The notes beneath the pieces are model-generated. The model saw only the letters and a list, made by a program, of their open reading frames with translations. It did no database searches and was not told the DNA's origin. From Solobacterium sp. (GTDB lineage: Bacteria > Bacillota_I > Bacilli_A > Erysipelotrichales > Erysipelotrichaceae), in contig JAFRCE010000016.1 of NCBI GenBank assembly GCA_017404505.1, positions 1 to 64,000 of the forward strand: a DNA stretch of 64,000 nt. The letters run 5' to 3'. Positions within the stretch are counted from its first letter, which is position 1; the number at the start of each line of letters is the position of its first letter. This document shows, piece after piece, positions 58,796-64,000 of this stretch. The position numbers were made by a program, and so were the translations under genes.

Positions 58796-60229
58796 TTAAG
58801 CCCTGGCGGCACTATTCTTTTTCGGCCGGACTGTTTTCTCGCGGCGCTGTTTTTCTTTTTTCGGCACATCCCGCCAGATTCTGAAGCACACACCCTCCGG
58901 CAGATTTTCCGCCTGCACATGATATCCATAGGTCGTCGTGACACGGTTGACGATCGAAAGACCCAGTCCGAACTGGCCGCCGCTTCCCTTCTCATAAGGA
59001 CGGAACAGCGACTCCGCCTTTTCCGGATCGATATGCACGCCGTCATTGATCACACACAGTTCCTTTTCACGCAGGACAATACGGATATACGATTTTGCAT
59101 AGCGGAGCGCGTTGTCGATCAGGTTCTCGACGACGATGCGCCACGGTTCTTCCTCGCCATGGAACATGACCCCTTCCTGCGTGTCACGCTGGAACTCGAT
59201 TTCCGGCCGGATGACACGCAGTGACAGCAGCACTTTGTCGATGACGCTGTTCATGTCAAGTGTCTCGCCTTCTTCACAGTTGTCGAGCAGATAGCCCATC
59301 TTATTGAGAATGATCAGACTGTGAACTTTCTTTTCCAGCCGGTCGGCATGTTCAATGATGACGTCGACGGATTTCTCCAGCGTTTCATATGGATAGATAC
59401 CGTCCTTGATGGATTCGCCGTAGGACTTGATGGTGGCAATCGGTGTCTTCAGATCATGGGAGATGTTCTGAATCATTTCTTCTTTTTCACGGTTCTGCTT
59501 GGCAAGTTCCGCCTCCATGTCCTGCAGAGCTTTCGCCACTTCGCCGATCTCGTCGTTGCGCTTGACGTTCAGCACCGCGTCCTTGTCGTCATTTTTCAGC
59601 TTCTGAATATAGTCCGTGATCTGCGACAGCGGTATCAGCATGGAACCGACCCAGACGATCAGCAGCACGAAGAGAATACTGACGAAGACGATGTTGACGG
59701 CGATAACACTGCGGACCAGCGAGGTACGGAACTGGCCGCGGTAGGTTTCCGGCATGACCGAGACAAGCGAACGCCCGTCCCGCAGTTTGGTCATCGCGTA
59801 AAGATACGTCGAAGGCATCATCGTTCCGTCTTCGCCGCGCAGATAAACGGTTACCATGTAATCCTGGGTTCCGGATGTATTCAGCTCCGCTTTTCGTTTG
59901 ATTTCGGCCTTGAGTTCCTTCATGATTGTGCCGCCGCTGATATTGACAAAGTCATCGGCATCGGGATCATAAAGAACGTCGATCACGAAGGTTTCCGAAT
60001 AACTGATGTTCGGCTGCGGCGTGCTGTTGGGATTCTCGTCAAAATAGCGGATCAGACTCTCCTGGGAATTATGCAGGATACGGAACATTTCCGTCTCTGA
60101 AAAACGATCAATGGCAGGCGTCAGAAAAACAAAGACAAATCCCGCAAAGATCGTCACAAAAAGAAATATGATTGTCAGAAGCTGCTGAATCAGTGTCAGT
60201 TCAGACAGCCACATTTTCATTCGTTTCAT
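58796..60229 (-). CDS. Sensor histidine kinase
   Basis: 477 residues. One membrane span near 17-37, an extracellular sensor region, a second span near 178-200, a HAMP segment, and a HisKA domain with 'QNISHDLKTPIATIKSY' (phospho-acceptor H near 260). 'NLIDNALRYA' and 'GQFGLGLSIVNRV' are the N and G2 ATP-binding boxes. It overlaps the response regulator stop by one base, so the pair is co-translated. The signal is not known. Confidence 0.94.
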   Translation of the reverse strand: MKRMKMWLSELTLIQQLLTIIFLFVTIFAGFVFVFLTPAIDRFSETEMFRILHNSQESLIRYFDENPNSTPQPNISYSETFVIDVLYDPDADDFVNISGGTIMKELKAEIKRKAELNTSGTQDYMVTVYLRGEDGTMMPSTYLYAMTKLRDGRSLVSVMPETYRGQFRTSLVRSVIAVNIVFVSILFVLLIVWVGSMLIPLSQITDYIQKLKNDDKDAVLNVKRNDEIGEVAKALQDMEAELAKQNREKEEMIQNISHDLKTPIATIKSYGESIKDGIYPYETLEKSVDVIIEHADRLEKKVHSLIILNKMGYLLDNCEEGETLDMNSVIDKVLLSLRVIRPEIEFQRDTQEGVMFHGEEEPWRIVVENLIDNALRYAKSYIRIVLREKELCVINDGVHIDPEKAESLFRPYEKGSGGQFGLGLSIVNRVTTTYGYHVQAENLPEGVCFRIWRDVPKKEKQRREKTVRPKKNSAARA

Positions 60230-60888
60230 CAGCCAAGCCTGTACCCGAATCCGTAAATCGTGTGAATGCTGAGATTCGGCATTTTTCTGCGCAGACGGCG
60301 GAGTGTGTCGTCAACGACGCGGTCACTGCCGAAATAGTTCTCTTCCCAGACCTTTTCCAGGATCTGATCACGCGGGAAAGCGGTACCGCGGTTGTTCACA
60401 AACAGCATCAGCAGATCAAATTCTTTCGTCGTCAGTTCGATCTGCCTGTCATTTTCCAGCACGATCCGCTGGTTTTCATCGATCTCGTATCCGTCCACGA
60501 CAACTTTCTGCGTTTCGTCTTTATAGGTGCGGCGCATGATATTGTTCACCCGCAGAACCAGTTCCTTCGGTGAAAACGGTTTGGTAATATAGTCGTCACT
60601 GCCCTTTTCCAGTCCGATGACACGGTCGAATTCCTTGTCGCGCGCGGACATGAAGATCACCGGCACGTCCGGTGCGTGGGAGCGGATCTCCTCGATCAGA
60701 TCAAAGCCGGATTTGTCACCCAGCATGATATCAAGGACCCAGAGGTGCACGTCATCATCGGATGTGTGCGGATAAGCCTCGTCAAAGGTAAGATATGACT
60801 TTACCTCATACCCTTCTTTTTCCAGATATCTTTTGACCAGTTCGTTCAGGTCTTTTTCATCTTCTACGATTGCGATTACTTTCTTCAT
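60229..60888 (-). CDS. OmpR-family response regulator
   Basis: I start at the ATG at 60888 (219 residues, MKKVIAIVEDEKDL), after GGTGAT; a TTG at 60900 is possible. The receiver domain has acidic residues 'VEDE', the phospho-acceptor aspartate in 'LWVLDIMLG' (D53) and 'TKPFSPKEL'. The C-terminal winged helix ends with 'DRVVDDTLRRLRRKMP' and 'YGFGYRLG'. The partner is the adjacent histidine kinase. Targets are unknown. Confidence 0.94.
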   Translation of the reverse strand: MKKVIAIVEDEKDLNELVKRYLEKEGYEVKSYLTFDEAYPHTSDDDVHLWVLDIMLGDKSGFDLIEEIRSHAPDVPVIFMSARDKEFDRVIGLEKGSDDYITKPFSPKELVLRVNNIMRRTYKDETQKVVVDGYEIDENQRIVLENDRQIELTTKEFDLLMLFVNNRGTAFPRDQILEKVWEENYFGSDRVVDDTLRRLRRKMPNLSIHTIYGFGYRLG

Positions 60889-60927
60889 ATTCATCACCAA
60901 GTCTATTTTATCATGAGTGAAGTCCGC

Positions 60928-60960
60928 TAAAAAGAAGAAAGCGGATCATCCGCTTTCTTC
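60928..60960 (-). terminator. Terminator of cdaA-ybbR
   Basis: Stem GAAGAAAGCGGA/TCCGCTTTCTTC (60934-60945, 60949-60960) with a 3-nt loop and a T run on the minus strand. It overlaps the end of the ybbR gene and precedes the response regulator start at 60888. Confidence 0.85.
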
Positions 60961-62380
60961 AGTCGTTATTGGATTCTGTGCCGGTGCTGTTGTCTGAATC
61001 AGGGCTGCTGTCGCCAAGCACATTCAGTTCATACAGCGACTCGTTCAGGGAATACCGGACCAGGCCGCCGGTCGGCTGATCGACCTGCAGCTGGAACTGC
61101 TGCAGACCCGGCTGGGCATCCTTCATATCGACGTATACGTTGATATCGCCGATCACCACCGCGTCAACATTCTCCTTGGTGCCGAAGACAGTGACCGAAG
61201 TCGTAGTCTTGTTGTCCGGCTGGGAAGCCTTGTAATTGTTGACGTTGTTGCGGTAATTGATCGGAATGCCGGTGATCTCCTTGGTCACGCCCTCACCGAG
61301 GGTGATCGACATCGTGATCTGGTTGATATTGGAACTGTTGACACCGGTCGGCAGAACGATCGGTCTCAGGATCGTCGAGTCTTTATTGATGGTGGCCGCG
61401 TTCAGGGTGACGATAACCCGGTCAATGCCGCTCAGCACCGTCTCGCTGCCGTAGATCGTCACGCTCTGCTGATCTGTCGTGATCGAGGCAATTGCCTTGC
61501 CGTCGGGAATTTCACCGCTGACCTGCACTTCGATCGGCACCGTCTTGTTCGGTGAAGTAACCGGAACGGTGACATGGACAGTTTCCGGAACGATATCCGC
61601 TTCCACCGGGTAGCCGGCCGCGTTGTATGCCACCAGTCTGGCATCCTGTTCGAAGTTGTCGGCTTTGCCGGAAACGTCGATCAGAGCTTTGACGAACGCA
61701 ATCGAGTCCAGCGTGTCCTTGGAAGCGCGGACGTTGATCTTGGTGTATTCAAATTCCGGCGTGCCGATACTGTAGATGCTTTCCATGCCTGTCTGGTTGA
61801 TGAAGTCATAGGACAGATCAAACTGACGGGTCGTTTTCTTTTTCAGGACGACTCTGACGGTCGATGGTTCGACGACGACCGTGACGTTGTCACCGAATCC
61901 TTCGCCGCTCAGTTTGACGTCATGCTGGCCTTCCGTCAGGCCTTCCAGATTGGCGATGACGCTGCCGCCTGAAGTCAGGGCGTTGGTGACATTGGCCGCG
62001 TCCCCGGTAATCGTGATATTGGCGGTTGCCGGTAAGCCGCTCAGCTCGAAGGTATCGGTATTGTAGCGGGCCGTGACCGGAACGTTGTTCAGCGGTCTGG
62101 CATAGCGGAGCGTCGAGGTGTAGGAAGCGACCATCGTATTGTAGTTATAGATCGCATAGAGCAGAACCGCCAGCACCAGGGCGACGATCTTGCTGTATTT
62201 CTGGTTGAAGATGATCCGGTCGAAGAAGCCGGAGAACCAGCGGAAGATACGGAACAGTCCGCTCTCCATACTGCGGTAGGTATTGGCGACTTTCTGTGAC
62301 TGTTCGGCAATCCGGTTCGCCAGTTCCGTCTTGTTGCGGGATTCCTTTTCGTCAAGGAAATCTTTCTTGTTCTCAGTCAT
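60959..62380 (-). CDS. cdaR: YbbR-domain regulator of c-di-AMP synthase (CdaR-like)
   Basis: 473 residues from the ATG at 62380, which overlaps the cdaA stop. Residues 1-60 are cytoplasmic, one membrane span lies at about 62-80 (IVALVLAVLLYAIYN), and four YbbR repeats follow outside. The end is Ser/Asp-rich and short. CdaR binds CdaA and modulates c-di-AMP synthesis. It is encoded directly after cdaA, the standard arrangement in Firmicutes. glmM, often next, is not here; a terminator follows. Confidence 0.9.
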   Translation of the reverse strand: MTENKKDFLDEKESRNKTELANRIAEQSQKVANTYRSMESGLFRIFRWFSGFFDRIIFNQKYSKIVALVLAVLLYAIYNYNTMVASYTSTLRYARPLNNVPVTARYNTDTFELSGLPATANITITGDAANVTNALTSGGSVIANLEGLTEGQHDVKLSGEGFGDNVTVVVEPSTVRVVLKKKTTRQFDLSYDFINQTGMESIYSIGTPEFEYTKINVRASKDTLDSIAFVKALIDVSGKADNFEQDARLVAYNAAGYPVEADIVPETVHVTVPVTSPNKTVPIEVQVSGEIPDGKAIASITTDQQSVTIYGSETVLSGIDRVIVTLNAATINKDSTILRPIVLPTGVNSSNINQITMSITLGEGVTKEITGIPINYRNNVNNYKASQPDNKTTTSVTVFGTKENVDAVVIGDINVYVDMKDAQPGLQQFQLQVDQPTGGLVRYSLNESLYELNVLGDSSPDSDNSTGTESNND

Positions 62381-63794
62381 TGACGTCACCCCCTTCCTCA
62401 TCAGAAATGACCTGATGCGCCGAGGTATCGGCAAGCTGATCGATCATATCGAACTGACTGTCCAACTCGCCGTCGAAGCCGACGACTTTCTGCACGTCAA
62501 TGCGTGTCGTGTCAAATTCCGTCGGTGAATTCGTCTGGGTGTTGACTCTGAGACGGTTGCGGGAAGCTTCCCGGGCGGCCTGGACTTCTTCCGGAGTCAT
62601 GCGGCGCTGGGAAGCAGTACTGCTCTGCTGTTCATAATTGCCCGGCAGTTTTTTCTTCTGCTGGCTGGGATAACTTGGTTTGACGCGCTTCTTCTTGTGA
62701 GGAAGCTTGATTTCCGCCTTTTCCGCTTCCCGGTCAGCCTGCTGGTGGATCTCGGCGGCACTCAGGGCCGGCCGGATCTCAAGAACTTCTTCCTCCACCC
62801 CCGGATCGGGTGCTGTTTCCATTGCTGTTTCAGCGGCTGTCGGTTCCGCTGTCTTTACTTCTTCCGCTTCCATGATCGGAGCGACATTGCTGTCCTGACG
62901 GCGGAAAGCCAGTTTGGAGAAGACACCGCCGCGCCGTTCGTCAGCCGCCGCGTGATCGTCGATCACGACACTGCCGTAGGTTTCGCGGGCGCCGCCGCTG
63001 CGCACTTCCGTGTTCTCGCCGCAGATGACGCGCAGCAGATAGTTCCGCAGTTCTTCGCGGTCGACAACGATCAGCTTGCCGCCTTCGGCGATGGAAACGT
63101 TGCCGGTTTCCTCACTGACGACGATCGTCACCGCGTCGGTGATTTCACTGATGCCGATCGCGGCTCTGTGACGGGCGCCGTAACGGGAAGGAAGTTCCAT
63201 ATTGGTCGGCGGGAAATAAGCTGAGGCACAGGCGATCTTGTCACCCTGGATAATGACGGCGCCGTCATGCAGAGGCGTCGACGTGACGAAGATCGATGTC
63301 AGCAGTTCCGCCGTGACATCCGAGTTCAGACGGGTTCCGGTCTGGATGAAGTCTTCCAGGGAATGGCCCTGTTCAATGGATATCAGAGCACCGGTCTGAT
63401 CCTTGCTCAGCAGCATTACCGCGGTCACGATATTGTCGACCAGATTTTCCCTTTCGTTGCCGGTCAGCGTCGTGATACGCGAGAAGACGTTCGATTTGCC
63501 CATCTTCTCAAGAAGCGAGCGGATCTCCGGCTGGAAAATAATGATAATGGCCAGAAGTCCCCAGTTGATGAACATGTCGGCCAGATACTGAACGGTTTTC
63601 AGACCGAGGATCTTGGCCAGACCATCGATGACGATGATCACCATAATGCCTTTGAAGATCTGGATCGTCCTGGCGTTGTTGCGGATGATCCTGAGGGCAT
63701 AGTAAAGAATCAGCCATATGATAAAAATATCCAGAAACATGACTGTGATATTTTTGATCGTCTCAAATGAGATATTGAGGTTATATGCGGACAA
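62373..63794 (-). CDS. cdaA: Diadenylate cyclase CdaA with long C-terminal extension
   Basis: 473 residues from a TTG at 63794 (GGAGG six bases upstream). Three membrane spans lie at about 15-80. The DAC domain carries the 'HDGA' motif near 175 ('TPLHDGAVII') and 'RHR' near 207 ('GARHRAAIG'), and makes c-di-AMP from two ATP. The usual protein ends near 270; here about 200 further residues are charged, Ala/Glu/Gln/Lys-rich and look disordered. This extension is uncommon. Overlap with ybbR (AATGACTGA) gives coupling. Confidence 0.93.
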   Translation of the reverse strand: MSAYNLNISFETIKNITVMFLDIFIIWLILYYALRIIRNNARTIQIFKGIMVIIVIDGLAKILGLKTVQYLADMFINWGLLAIIIIFQPEIRSLLEKMGKSNVFSRITTLTGNERENLVDNIVTAVMLLSKDQTGALISIEQGHSLEDFIQTGTRLNSDVTAELLTSIFVTSTPLHDGAVIIQGDKIACASAYFPPTNMELPSRYGARHRAAIGISEITDAVTIVVSEETGNVSIAEGGKLIVVDREELRNYLLRVICGENTEVRSGGARETYGSVVIDDHAAADERRGGVFSKLAFRRQDSNVAPIMEAEEVKTAEPTAAETAMETAPDPGVEEEVLEIRPALSAAEIHQQADREAEKAEIKLPHKKKRVKPSYPSQQKKKLPGNYEQQSSTASQRRMTPEEVQAAREASRNRLRVNTQTNSPTEFDTTRIDVQKVVGFDGELDSQFDMIDQLADTSAHQVISDEEGGDVND

Positions 63795-63823
63795 ACGAAA
63801 ACCTCCTTTCAAAAATCTTAATA

Positions 63824-63829
63824 ATTATA
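63824..63829 (-). promoter_or_regulatory. -10 element upstream of cdaA
   Basis: TATAAT on the minus strand 30 bases before the TTG start of cdaA. The -35 is a partial match (TTGTGA). Confidence 0.45.
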
Positions 63830-63946
63830 ACATATCCCCATGTTTCACAAAGCAGTGAAAATGACGTTCCTGCCGCGGCAGTTCAGATTTCTTCTGTTCC
63901 GGTCTTTTTTATGGCACAATACCGTTAACAGACAGAGGTGATAAAA

Positions 63947-64000
63947 ATGGCAAAAATCGTATTTCTGGACGTCGACGGAACACTGATCGACTATCATGCG
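63947..64000 (+). CDS. HAD-family hydrolase, start only (cut by window edge)
   Basis: Eighteen codons, MAKIVFLDVDGTLIDYHA, after an AGAGGTG ribosome site. Motif I DVDGT is that of haloacid-dehalogenase hydrolases, probably the Cof/IIB subgroup of sugar phosphatases. The rest is beyond the window. Confidence 0.75.
   Translation, partial: MAKIVFLDVDGTLIDYHA

Overview
The window is the edge of a temperate siphophage genome integrated in a Gram-positive chromosome. Positions 1 to about 36,250 hold most of a prophage whose left end (presumably lysis genes) lies outside the window. Positions 36,284 to 64,000 hold ordinary chromosomal genes. The host looks like a low-GC-lineage Firmicute with a fairly GC-rich genome, most likely of the Erysipelotrichia type. 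This rests on a CBS/DRTGG pyrophosphatase, butyrate kinase, membrane-anchored MurF, the CdaA-YbbR pair and strong Shine-Dalgarno sites. The taxonomic call is inference. The prophage is visibly more AT-rich than the chromosome.

Prophage layout, read from the integrase end leftward. A large serine integrase (34747-36252) sits at the chromosomal junction. Beside it are an ImmA/IrrE-type protease and a CI-like repressor on the + strand. A divergent control region with palindromic operators separates them from a Cro-like gene and the long leftward transcription unit. The early genes encode small accessory proteins, a Rad50-like ATPase, a MazG-like protein, a Sak4-like AAA ATPase, a DUF669 protein, an SF2 helicase, a primase-helicase, an iteron-rich candidate origin (24288-24534), a RusA resolvase and an ArpU/RinA-like late regulator. 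A three-gene, AT-rich, translationally coupled cassette of unknown function (20229-21959) with its own promoter and terminator follows. The late genes then run in classical order: small and large terminase, portal, minor head protein with an unusual C-terminal extension, scaffold, major capsid, head-tail connectors, tail tube, tail chaperones with a frameshift overlap, tape measure, distal tail protein, a giant collagen-like tail fibre and a DUF859-like minor structural protein. A compact, apparently structured RNA followed by a terminator lies between the minor head gene and yjcQ (14928-15066).

Chromosomal layout. A leftward group holds a diacylglycerol-kinase-like gene, rnz, a DUF3990 gene, ppaC, a nitroreductase-like gene, map, dut and a patatin. 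Then come ddl (+), buk (-), deoD (+), a membrane TIR protein and a lipoprotein (-), a HAD hydrolase (-), an NfnA/NfnB-type flavoprotein pair (+), a small membrane protein (+), an MFS transporter (-), and a glycerophosphodiesterase with an overlapping lysophospholipase-like hydrolase (+). These are followed by three tRNAs (Gly, Asp, Ser), murF with an overlapping alpha/beta hydrolase, a two-component system, and the c-di-AMP synthase pair cdaA-ybbR (-). The first 18 codons of a HAD hydrolase end the window.

The least explained elements are the 20229-21959 cassette, the 14928-15066 RNA, the C-terminal domain of the minor head protein, the iteron region, and a 21-bp operator duplicated in inverted orientation inside the 3' end of the cro-like gene.
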